Source of the DNA: Nitrosomonadales bacterium
GTDB taxonomy: Bacteria; Pseudomonadota; Gammaproteobacteria; Burkholderiales; SG8-41
Direction of reading: 5' to 3'
Assembly: GCA_009885185.1 (NCBI GenBank)
Contig: VFLF01000232.1
Location: forward strand, 1 to 5,594
DNA length: 5,594 bases
In this document: positions 1 through 5,594 of the stretch, in pieces
Layout of the letters: each line of letters starts with the position of its first letter
Numbering within the stretch: the first letter of the stretch is position 1
Made by a program: the position numbers and the translations under genes
Notes under the pieces: model-generated
Told to the model about the DNA's origin: nothing
What the model saw: the letters and a program-made list of their open reading frames with translations, nothing else
Databases searched by the model: none

Positions 1-963
1 GCCCGTCACGCGGCTCATCGTTACCTTGGCTACATCCACATGTGGATCTTCGAAGACGACTTTCTCCCACCGGAGTTTCGGGTGTGCGGCAACCAGCGCG
101 ATACGATCGCGGCCACGATTGGACAACGCCCATACGATTGTTCCGTCCGCGCTTGTCCCCAGCACGCTAAAGGTTTCATCGGGGTTCTTTAATAATTCAG
201 GCTGCCGCGCCGTGCGCGGCATAGTGCGCGCTTCTACTGGGCGCTGCGCCTCACGCGATAGTTGCCAGCCTTTGAAGCTACCGTCGCGCGCGGTAACTGG
301 CTTCACACCGTCACCCGGATTCCTGGCGACCAGCGTTTCCTTGCGTGTGTTTAGGTCGATACTGTAGAGGTCAAATACTTTGCTGTCACGTCGGTTGTGA
401 TACACGAGCAACCGCCCCGGATCGGCCACGGACATTTGATGAATGCCGGCCCGAACTCCTGGGTAGGGCGTCAAATCCACCGCTGTTGCGTTTGGGTCGT
501 CGGTATCGAGCATGTAAACATGCGTATTTTCACCGCCCGATTTGTCGGTACCGGTGGACACTAGCCAGCGGCCGTCAGGTGTCCATTGGAAGCTACCGGT
601 CAGGACGCGATACCGGAGAACCTCGCCGGTATCAATTTTGCGCACGAACAATGCGTTGCGCAAATGAGAAGGCCCTATCCACGCCAGCTTCCGGCCATCC
701 GGAGAGAGCTGATAGCCGCGTTGCCCATCGGAGCGATAGGCGAAGCGGTGCGCCTGTATAAGCGCTGGCAACTGAGCATCCTTAAGCGCCGGGTGTTCGG
801 CGGATGCGGTGCAACCTGCCAGTGCAGTGAACACGAACACTTGGGCTAGCACGGGGAACAAGAAGCAGCGACCAAACCTTAGTCGTCTTGGCGTTGACAG
901 CAACTGTTTTACTCCGCGTAGCAAAGACGGGACAGCAGGTCTGTCATTTGATCTTCGATTCAT
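1..963 (-). CDS. S9 (prolyl oligopeptidase)-type lipoprotein, N-terminal propeller part, 3' end cut by window edge
   Basis: The frame is open from ATG 963 to the window edge, giving 321 codons with no stop. Residues 34-51 form a hydrophobic signal segment ending in the lipobox L48-A-G-C51, so the product is probably an envelope lipoprotein acylated on Cys51. The n-region before it is long (about 33 residues), and an in-frame TTG at codon 21 is an alternative start. ATG 963 is preferred because AGGTGA lies 7 bases upstream, inside the last rsmI codons. After the anchor come beta-propeller blade motifs: LSPDGRKLAW (86-95), LFVRKIDTGE (105-114), WTPDGRWLV (127-135), ENTHVYMLD (145-153), VFDLYSIDL (196-204), and later SNRGRD. 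These match the N-terminal propeller of S9 acylaminoacyl/prolyl oligopeptidases. The alpha/beta-hydrolase domain with Ser-Asp-His would lie beyond the window, so peptidase activity cannot be confirmed. The gene looks less GC-rich than its neighbours in the lines I counted. Confidence 0.85.
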   Translation of the reverse strand, partial: MNRRSNDRPAVPSLLRGVKQLLSTPRRLRFGRCFLFPVLAQVFVFTALAGCTASAEHPALKDAQLPALIQAHRFAYRSDGQRGYQLSPDGRKLAWIGPSHLRNALFVRKIDTGEVLRYRVLTGSFQWTPDGRWLVSTGTDKSGGENTHVYMLDTDDPNATAVDLTPYPGVRAGIHQMSVADPGRLLVYHNRRDSKVFDLYSIDLNTRKETLVARNPGDGVKPVTARDGSFKGWQLSREAQRPVEARTMPRTARQPELLKNPDETFSVLGTSADGTIVWALSNRGRDRIALVAAHPKLRWEKVVFEDPHVDVAKVTMSRVTG

Positions 964-1848
964 TCACCCATCACCTTTCATCACCAGCGCCCGCTGATAC
1001 AACTCGTTGCGGCTGCCGCCAGTAATTTTAACCGCCAGCGCCACGGCTTGTTTCAGCGGCAATTCATCCAGCAGCGCCTTGAGCGTTTTTTCGACATCGA
1101 CTGCCTCGGTGACGGAAGACGCCGCCGCGCCTTCGACCACCAGCACGAATTCTCCCTTGGCGCGATGCTCGTTCGCCGCCAGCCATGCGGGTGCCTCGCC
1201 GAGATTGCAAACGTGAGTTTCCTCGAACAGTTTGGTGAGTTCACGCGCGAACAAGATGCGTCGCTCCGGCCCAAACGTTGGTGCCATATCCGCCACGCTT
1301 TCGGCGACGCGATGCGGTGCTTCGTAGAACACCAGTGAATACGGCAACGCCGTCAGCACCGCTAACGCCGTGCGGCGCGCACCGGAACGCGCGGGCAAAA
1401 ATCCATAAAACAAAAAATGCGGCGAAAGAAATCCGCTCACCGACACTGCGGCAGCAGCCGCATTCGCGCCGGGTATCGGGCTCACCGCATAGCCCGCCTC
1501 GCGCGCCAGCCCCACCAGCCGCGCACCGGGGTCAGAGATCGCCGGCGTGCCCGCGTCGCTCACCAACGCCACGTTTTGTCCGCCGGCAAGAATATCCAGC
1601 ACATCGCGCGCGGCGCGTTCTTCGTTGTGTTCGTGCAGTGCGATCAGTCGCGCCGAGATGCCGCGATGATCCAGCAGGTGACGCGTGACACGCGTGTCTT
1701 CGGCGGCAATCGCGCTGACGCTGCCCAGCACCTCGACGGCGCGCGCGCTGATATCGGCCAAATTTCCTATGGGTGTAGCAACTACATATAATGTCGCATG
1801 CGCCACACGCCGAGACGAATCATTAACATTGTTACCGGGAGCATTCAT
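964..1848 (-). CDS. rsmI: 16S rRNA (cytidine(1402)-2'-O)-methyltransferase RsmI
   Basis: RsmI uses S-adenosylmethionine to 2'-O-methylate C1402 of 16S rRNA in the ribosomal P site. The 294-residue protein is close to the E. coli length (286) and carries the family motifs in order: LYVVATPIGNLADI (20-33), AAEDTRVTRHLL (49-59), LHEHNE (71-76), VALVSDAGTPAISDPG (93-108), PIPGANA (124-130), FYGFLPA (147-153), FYEAPHR (174-180), ARELTKLFEE (201-210) and GEFVLVVEG (232-240). This is the tetrapyrrole-methylase-type fold with its glycine-rich cofactor loops intact. The start at ATG 1848 has no clear Shine-Dalgarno sequence, and an in-frame GTG at 1806 (codon 15) is a reasonable alternative since the conserved part begins at residue 20. 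The gene diverges from lpoA, as in E. coli yraL/yraM, and its stop is followed at once by the ATG of the S9 lipoprotein gene. Confidence 0.97.
   Translation of the reverse strand: MNAPGNNVNDSSRRVAHATLYVVATPIGNLADISARAVEVLGSVSAIAAEDTRVTRHLLDHRGISARLIALHEHNEERAARDVLDILAGGQNVALVSDAGTPAISDPGARLVGLAREAGYAVSPIPGANAAAAAVSVSGFLSPHFLFYGFLPARSGARRTALAVLTALPYSLVFYEAPHRVAESVADMAPTFGPERRILFARELTKLFEETHVCNLGEAPAWLAANEHRAKGEFVLVVEGAAASSVTEAVDVEKTLKALLDELPLKQAVALAVKITGGSRNELYQRALVMKGDG
1787..1792 (+). promoter_or_regulatory. Candidate -10 box of the lpoA operon promoter
   Basis: A perfect TATAAT lies here, reading towards lpoA. A poor -35 match (TTTCCT, 1763-1768) stands 18 bases upstream, and no TG extension is present. 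Transcription would begin near 1799, leaving a leader of about 50 bases before the GTG at 1849. The box sits inside rsmI codons 19-21 on the other strand, which encode the conserved Leu-Tyr with the codons TTA TAT. That is unusually AT-rich for this gene. Prediction from sequence only. Confidence 0.5.
1824..1834. repeat. Short inverted repeat in the lpoA leader
   Basis: TAACA-T-TGTTA is a perfect 5-base inverted repeat around one central base. It lies between the predicted lpoA transcription start and its Shine-Dalgarno sequence, and within rsmI codons 5-9 on the other strand. It could be an operator half-site pair or chance; no family is recognised. Confidence 0.3.
1837..1841 (+). promoter_or_regulatory. 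Ribosome binding site deciding the lpoA start
   Basis: GGGAG ends seven bases before GTG 1849. It favours this start over the upstream in-frame ATG at 1798, which has no such site and would lie at or before the predicted transcription start. Confidence 0.6.
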
Positions 1849-2994
1849 GTGCGGGCGCGCTTCTACTTGCGATTGCGGTGGCTGATCGCTCTACTATACG
1901 GCGGCCTGTGTGCGATAGCCAGCTTGCCTGCCCACACGCAATCCACAGTGCCGGGCGTAGCCGCAGTGGACGCGCCGCACATCGCGCTGTTGCTGCCGGT
2001 GGATTCCAGCACTTTCCGCCGCCACGCCGAGGCGTTGCGCGACGGTTTTCTGGCGGCCTCCAAGGGCGAGAACAAATCATCGCTGCTGATTCGCGTCTAC
2101 GCCGTGGGCGATGATCCGAAGCAGGCCACTGCGATATATCGACAGGCCACGCAAACCGGTGCGCGGCTGGTGGTTGGCCCGTTGATACGCTCGGCGGTCA
2201 CGGCAATTGCCGCCGGCGAGGTCGGCGTACCCACGCTGGCGCTCAATGCGCCCGAAGGCAATGTGCCGAATCGTCCCAACCTGCATGTGCTGAGCCTGCA
2301 AATCGAAACCGAAGCACAGCAGGTCGCGCGGCTTGCCTACCGCGAAGGACGCCGCGCGGCCTTTATTGTCGGCGGCGACAGTCCTCTGCTGAAAAGGCTG
2401 CAACAGGCTTTTTCCGGCGAGTTCGTGAAACTCGGCGGCAAGATCATCGCGGACTTTTCCTACAACAACAGTCCCGCCGAACTCACGCGGTTAAAGCAAG
2501 CGGTGGAGTTGCGGGTGGCTGACATGACGTTTCTCGCGCTTGACGCGCGGCAGGCACGCACCGTGCGACCTTACCTTGATCCGCTTGCGGTGTACGCGTC
2601 CTCGCAAATTTACTCCGGCGAGGGCGGCGCGGCGGCGGCCATCGAGCTCGCGGGCGTGACGTTTGTGGATATGCCGTGGCTGCTGCAACGCGACCATCCG
2701 GCGGTGATGGTGTATCCGCGTCAGGATTTTAAAGGTGAAGCCGATCTCGATCGGCTCTATGCGCTGGGCATCGACGCCTGGCGCATCGGGCAAGCGCTGC
2801 TGGCCAAACAAGCTGACCTCGCGCTGGATGGCGTCACCGGCAAACTCACGCCGGGCAAAGACCGCACGTTCCTGCGCGAGCTGGTCAGCACGCGTATCGG
2901 CTCGAACCAACCGCCCGCTTCCGCGGGACCAGTGCCGCCGCAACCCGCCGCTCCGGCCCCGGCGCCGTCCAAACCCGCGCCACCCAAGCCGTGA
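1849..2994 (+). CDS. lpoA: Penicillin-binding protein activator LpoA homologue, short form (periplasmic-binding fold only)
   Basis: In E. coli LpoA is an outer-membrane lipoprotein that stimulates the peptidoglycan synthase PBP1A. This 381-residue homologue (GTG start) has a basic N-terminus and a hydrophobic stretch at residues 10-25, consistent with a Sec signal peptide probably cut around residues 27-32. The mature part begins at IALLLPV (45-51), the usual entry strand of the type I periplasmic-binding fold. That fold runs to about residue 350 and contains GARLVVGPL and a VADMTFLALDARQAR segment. A 29-residue Pro/Ala/Lys tail (353-381) ends the protein. Compared with E. coli (678 residues), the N-terminal TPR-like domain is absent. 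No lipobox is visible: the only nearby cysteine follows Leu in GGLC. Its place between rsmI and yraN matches yraM. The homology is clear; the activator role is carried over from E. coli and less certain. Confidence 0.88.
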   Translation: MRARFYLRLRWLIALLYGGLCAIASLPAHTQSTVPGVAAVDAPHIALLLPVDSSTFRRHAEALRDGFLAASKGENKSSLLIRVYAVGDDPKQATAIYRQATQTGARLVVGPLIRSAVTAIAAGEVGVPTLALNAPEGNVPNRPNLHVLSLQIETEAQQVARLAYREGRRAAFIVGGDSPLLKRLQQAFSGEFVKLGGKIIADFSYNNSPAELTRLKQAVELRVADMTFLALDARQARTVRPYLDPLAVYASSQIYSGEGGAAAAIELAGVTFVDMPWLLQRDHPAVMVYPRQDFKGEADLDRLYALGIDAWRIGQALLAKQADLALDGVTGKLTPGKDRTFLRELVSTRIGSNQPPASAGPVPPQPAAPAPAPSKPAPPKP

Positions 2995-3332
2995 ACGACC
3001 GCGGCAAGGACGCCGAAGCGCGCGCGGCAAAGTTTCTCGAAAGCCGGGGCTTGCAGATCGTCGAGCGCAACTATCGCGGACGTTATGGCGAAATCGATTT
3101 GATCGCCAAGGATGGCGCAACGCTGGTGTTTGTCGAAGTGCGCTCGCGCACCAGCAATGCCTTTGGCGGCGCAGCGGCCAGCATCACCGCGGCCAAGCGT
3201 GAAAAACTCACGCGCACGGCCTTGCAGTACCTGGCCAAATTGGGCCGCACGCCCCAGTGCCGGTTTGACGCCGTGCTGCTGGGCGGCGATAGCGGGCCGG
3301 TCGAATGGATCCGCGACGCCTTCAGTACGTAA
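2991..3332 (+). CDS. yraN: YraN family (UPF0102) endonuclease-like protein
   Basis: This 113-residue protein has the standard YraN layout: G5...A9 helix, RNYRGRYGEIDLIA (26-39), then VFVEVRSR (46-53). The GEID (33-36) and EVR (49-51) motifs are arranged like a PD-(D/E)xK nuclease core, with Arg in the place often held by Lys. The family has no firmly established biochemical role, so the nuclease label rests on fold resemblance. The GTG start overlaps the lpoA stop codon in GTGA, which implies translational coupling; I see no separate Shine-Dalgarno sequence. Length and position between lpoA and the SIS gene are exactly those of E. coli yraN. Confidence 0.95.
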   Translation: MNDRGKDAEARAAKFLESRGLQIVERNYRGRYGEIDLIAKDGATLVFVEVRSRTSNAFGGAAASITAAKREKLTRTALQYLAKLGRTPQCRFDAVLLGGDSGPVEWIRDAFST

Positions 3333-3987
<655 letters not shown>

Positions 3988-3988
<1 letters not shown>

Positions 3989-4551
3989 TGCGAAACATCA
4001 TCGGATTGCTGATCGTGGCGGCGTTACCATTTTTGGGCGGCTGTATTGCCGCCGTGGGCGGAGCGGCCGTGGGCGGCGTGCTGGCGGCGGAAGACCGCCG
4101 CACCCTCGGCACCATGACCGAAGATCAAGGCATCGAGCTCAAGGCATCCAGCCGGCTGGATGACCGGCTGCGTTCGGCCCATATCAATGTCACCAGTTAC
4201 AACCGGGTGCTACTGCTGTCCGGCGAGGTGCCCAACGCCACCGCGCGCCAAGAGGCCGAGAAGATCGCGCGCGCCGTTGAAAACGTGCGCGGCGTACACA
4301 ACGAGCTGCTGGTCGCCGGCAACAGTTCGCTCACGGTGCGCTCCAATGATTCATTCATCACCTCCAAGGTCAAGGCGCGATTCGTCGACGCGCAGAAATT
4401 CAATCCCGTGCATGTCAAGGTGGTGACCGAAAACAGCGTGGTGTTTCTGCTGGGCTTGGTCAGGCGCGCCGAAGCCGATGCCGCCACCGACGTGGCGCGC
4501 ACCACCGGCGGCGTGCACAAGGTCGTGCGCCTGTTTGAATTTCTTGACTGA
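3988..4551 (+). CDS. dolP: DolP (YraP) dual BON-domain outer-membrane lipoprotein
   Basis: DolP is an outer-membrane lipoprotein facing the periplasm that supports envelope integrity in E. coli; its BON domains bind anionic phospholipid. The 187-residue product (E. coli 191) starts with a short signal peptide and lipobox L16-G-G-C19. A Gly/Ala-rich linker, AAVGGAAVGG, and the family-typical EDRRTLGTMTEDQGIEL lead into BON1 (about 49-112: INVTSYNRVLLLSGEVPN, AVENVRGVHNEL). BON2 (about 118-186) has the pattern SNDSFITSKVKARF, VKVVTENSVVFLLGLV and GVHKVVRLFEFL. Its ATG overlaps the SIS gene stop (TAATG), so the two are coupled. Alignment from memory with E. coli YraP runs through the whole length, so I am confident of family and start. 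Confidence 0.96.
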
Positions 4552-4564
4552 GCGCGGCGCGCTC
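4550..4564 (+). repeat. Perfect inverted repeat between dolP and rfaE2
   Basis: GAGCGCG-G-CGCGCTC is a perfect GC-only-core inverted repeat that begins in the dolP stop codon and ends eight bases before GTG 4572. As RNA it can form at least a 5-bp stem with a 5-base loop. No T-run follows, so it is not a standard terminator. It occupies the place where an rfaE2 Shine-Dalgarno sequence would be expected. Confidence 0.5.
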
Positions 4565-4571
4565 CCGTTCA

Positions 4572-5069
4572 GTGGATTTTCCGCCCCCCGCCTTTGAGAA
4601 AAAAATAGTCGATCCGACGGCGGCCAGTGCGTTAACCGCCGCCGTGCAAAAACTGCCGCGCCCGCTGGTGTTCACCAACGGCGTGTTCGACGTGCTGCAT
4701 CGCGGCCACGTCACCTATCTCGCGCAGGCGCGCGCGCAGGGCGCAAGCCTGATCGTGGCGCTGAACAGTGATGCCTCAACGCGCCGCCTGGGCAAGGGCG
4801 ATGACCGTCCGATCAATGCACTGCCGGACCGCGCCGCGGTGATCGCGTCGCTTGAAGCGGTAAGCGCGGTGACCTGGTTCGAGGACGACACGCCGCTGGC
4901 GCTGATACGCCTGCTGCGTCCGGACGTTTTAATCAAAGGTGGCGACTGGAAGGCCGACGATATCGTCGGCGCCGACGACGTGCGCGCAGCGGGCGGCAAG
5001 GTGTATTCGATTCCGTTTCTGCATCAGAAATCGACCACCGCGCTGCTGGCAGCGATACGGGAAAAATAA
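4572..5069 (+). CDS. rfaE2: D-glycero-beta-D-manno-heptose 1-phosphate adenylyltransferase (RfaE2, HldE domain II)
   Basis: The enzyme transfers AMP from ATP to heptose 1-phosphate, giving ADP-heptose for the LPS inner core. The 165-residue protein is the stand-alone nucleotidyltransferase half of what is the fused HldE kinase-transferase in E. coli. Visible motifs are FTNGVFDVLHRGHVTYL (34-50) with the nucleotide-binding HxGH at H43-H46, LNSDAS (64-69), LRPDVLIKGGDW (115-126) and the C-terminal STTALL (154-159). Most relatives I recall have TNGCFD; here Val38 replaces the Cys. GTG 4572 gives the normal family N-terminus but has no clear Shine-Dalgarno sequence, and an inverted repeat lies just before it. 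The gap to dolP is only 20 bases, so read-through or coupling from dolP is likely. The kinase half (rfaE1), gmhB and hldD are not in the window. Confidence 0.95.
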   Translation: MDFPPPAFEKKIVDPTAASALTAAVQKLPRPLVFTNGVFDVLHRGHVTYLAQARAQGASLIVALNSDASTRRLGKGDDRPINALPDRAAVIASLEAVSAVTWFEDDTPLALIRLLRPDVLIKGGDWKADDIVGADDVRAAGGKVYSIPFLHQKSTTALLAAIREK

Positions 5070-5072
5070 AAA

Positions 5073-5086
5073 TTGTTTAAAAACAA
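5073..5086. repeat. AT-rich palindrome after rfaE2
   Basis: TTGTTT-AA-AAACAA is a perfect palindrome four bases after the rfaE2 stop codon. It is too weak and AT-rich to be a convincing terminator, but it marks the start of an AT-rich gap that runs to about 5240. Confidence 0.35.
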
Positions 5087-5101
5087 ATACTTAATATCAT
5101 A

Positions 5102-5235
5102 TTAACCACAGATAAACACAGATAGATTCAAGGAAAAAACAAAATTCACGCAGTGCGCATGACCATGGTTTCTGACATGGCAGACGGAATGGATTTTGAC
5201 GTTATCTGTGTTTATCTGTGTTCATCCGTGGTTAA
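5102..5235. repeat. 134-bp inverted-repeat element built from a ten-base unit
   Basis: The ends are 25-base inverted repeats (5102-5126 and 5211-5235) that agree at 22 of 25 positions, each starting TTAAC read inwards. Each arm is made of tandem decamers of consensus CAC(A/G)GAT(A/G)AA. The left arm has two (5107-5116, 5117-5126). The right arm, read on the minus strand, has three (5230-5221, 5220-5211, 5210-5201). Symmetry continues inwards: CAAAAT (5140-5145) and ATTTTG (5193-5198) lie 37-38 bases from either end, and ACCATGGT (5162-5169) is a near-central palindrome. There is no coding capacity. It resembles dispersed 'ACACAGATAAACACAGAT'-type repeats that I recall from many environmental proteobacterial genomes; mobility is not shown. 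Confidence 0.75.
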
Positions 5236-5263
5236 AAAGCGTTTGAACTTCAATCTCGTATCG

Positions 5264-5593
5264 TCACCCGGCAGGGCAAGGCACCGCCCGCACTTCGCTT
5301 GCGGGCAGTGTTGCGCGCATCGCCGCCAGTTTCGCCACCGTTGCCTCGCTCGGCTCGCGGATAAAGAACACCACTTCCTTCAGAAACTTGTCGCGCTTTT
5401 CGGCGACCGCATCGGGCACGCCTTTTTTTTGCAGTGATCTGAGAAACGCCTGCGCGGCTTCGTCGGTGCGAAAGAGGCCCAGCGAAATCGCGTGGCGCCG
5501 CAGGTTCTGATCCTGCACCACGGAATAGTCGGTGACGCCGAACTCTTTCAACGCCTTGCCGGCCTTTTCCGCTTCGGCGCGTGATTTGAGCGG
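5264..5593 (-). CDS. SPOR-domain protein, C-terminal part, 5' end cut by window edge
   Basis: 109 residues are visible up to the TGA at 5266-5264; the frame stays open to the right edge, so the true start lies outside. The segment PLKSRAEAEKAGKALKEFG (visible residues 1-19), then YSVVQDQ, then HAISLGLFRTDEAAQAFLRSL with QKKGV, shows the two helix-strand halves of a SPOR (Sporulation-related) domain. Such domains bind denuded septal glycan strands in the periplasm. The last 40 residues are an extension (EVVFFIREPSEATVAKL) ending CPAG. The gene converges on rfaE2. A SPOR-type gene of this kind is often found after coaX/birA in Betaproteobacteria, but those genes are not in view. A run of eight A on the coding strand (5430-5423) interrupts otherwise GC-rich codons. 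Confidence 0.75.
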   Translation of the reverse strand, partial: PLKSRAEAEKAGKALKEFGVTDYSVVQDQNLRRHAISLGLFRTDEAAQAFLRSLQKKGVPDAVAEKRDKFLKEVVFFIREPSEATVAKLAAMRATLPASEVRAVPCPAG

Positions 5594-5594
5594 C

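Noticed and set aside
26..997. Several overlapping plus-strand open frames at the left end
   Set aside because: They are antisense to the S9 lipoprotein gene, whose minus-strand translation shows repeated propeller motifs and a lipobox.
1798..1848. Upstream ATG 1798 as the lpoA start, adding 17 residues
   Set aside because: It lies at the predicted transcription start, has no ribosome binding site and puts a long basic extension before the signal peptide; GTG 1849 has GGGAG at 7 bases.
1893..1898. TATAGT on the minus strand as the rsmI -10 box
   Set aside because: Five of six bases match and the distance is plausible, but no acceptable -35 box stands 16-18 bases upstream; too weak to annotate.
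2491..3120. Long antisense open frame (209 codons, minus) over lpoA and yraN
   Set aside because: Arg-rich, low-complexity translation typical of the reverse of a GC-rich gene; the plus-strand genes beneath it are clear family members.
5102..5235. Decamer repeats as a CRISPR array or replication-origin iterons
   Set aside because: The units are contiguous without spacers, split into two opposed arms, and there are no cas or replication genes nearby.
5102..5235. TTAA at both ends as a target-site duplication
   Set aside because: TTAA is palindromic and part of the inverted arms themselves, and the bases outside show no further direct repeat, so it cannot be told apart from the element's own ends.
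5286..5306. GCCCGCA / TGCGGGC hairpin (7-bp stem, 7-base loop) as a terminator
   Set aside because: It lies inside the SPOR coding region and has no T-run on either strand; it is explained by Ala/Pro/Arg codons.
5153..5437. Plus-strand open frame (94 codons) across the gap and the SPOR gene
   Set aside because: It runs through the inverted repeat and then antisense to the SPOR domain; its sequence shows no family pattern.

Overview
The window is a GC-rich chromosomal segment with the gene order and codon use of a proteobacterium. The order rsmI (divergent) / lpoA - yraN - SIS protein - dolP is the well-known E. coli order yraL-yraM-yraN-diaA-yraP. The short LpoA form, the GmhA-like SIS protein and the following stand-alone rfaE2 point more to Betaproteobacteria (Neisseria/Burkholderia/Nitrosomonadales type) than to Enterobacteria. 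That placement is inference from gene content; no marker gene here fixes the taxon.

Layout. Positions 1-963 (minus) hold the N-terminal 321 codons of a lipoprotein with the beta-propeller of an S9 prolyl-oligopeptidase-type protein, cut by the window edge. Its ATG follows the rsmI stop codon directly (TGAATG), so the two are probably co-transcribed and translationally coupled. Positions 964-1848 (minus) are rsmI, the 16S rRNA C1402 2'-O-methyltransferase. From 1849 a plus-strand run of five tightly packed genes follows: lpoA-like PBP activator (1849-2994), yraN (2991-3332, GTGA overlap), gmhA/diaA-type SIS isomerase (3398-3988), dolP with two BON domains (3988-4551, TAATG overlap) and rfaE2, the heptose-1-phosphate adenylyltransferase (4572-5069). 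A 194-bp AT-rich gap (5070-5263) contains a 134-bp inverted-repeat element built from a ten-base unit. A convergent minus-strand gene, the C-terminal part of a SPOR-domain protein, runs off the right edge.

Function together. The plus-strand run is an envelope cluster: a peptidoglycan synthase activator homologue, an outer-membrane-integrity lipoprotein, and two enzymes (GmhA, RfaE2) that open and close the ADP-heptose branch for the LPS inner core. The SIS protein keeps all four metal/catalytic positions of GmhA that E. coli DiaA has partly lost, and rfaE2 lies two genes away, so I read it as a phosphoheptose isomerase rather than only a DnaA-binding protein.

Most of the window is conserved housekeeping DNA. 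I do not see a new defence or mobile system. The observations most worth checking are the decamer-based inverted repeat, the head-to-head rsmI/lpoA start codons with a promoter buried in rsmI codons, the GmhA/DiaA identity of the SIS gene, and the peptidase lipoprotein attached to rsmI.
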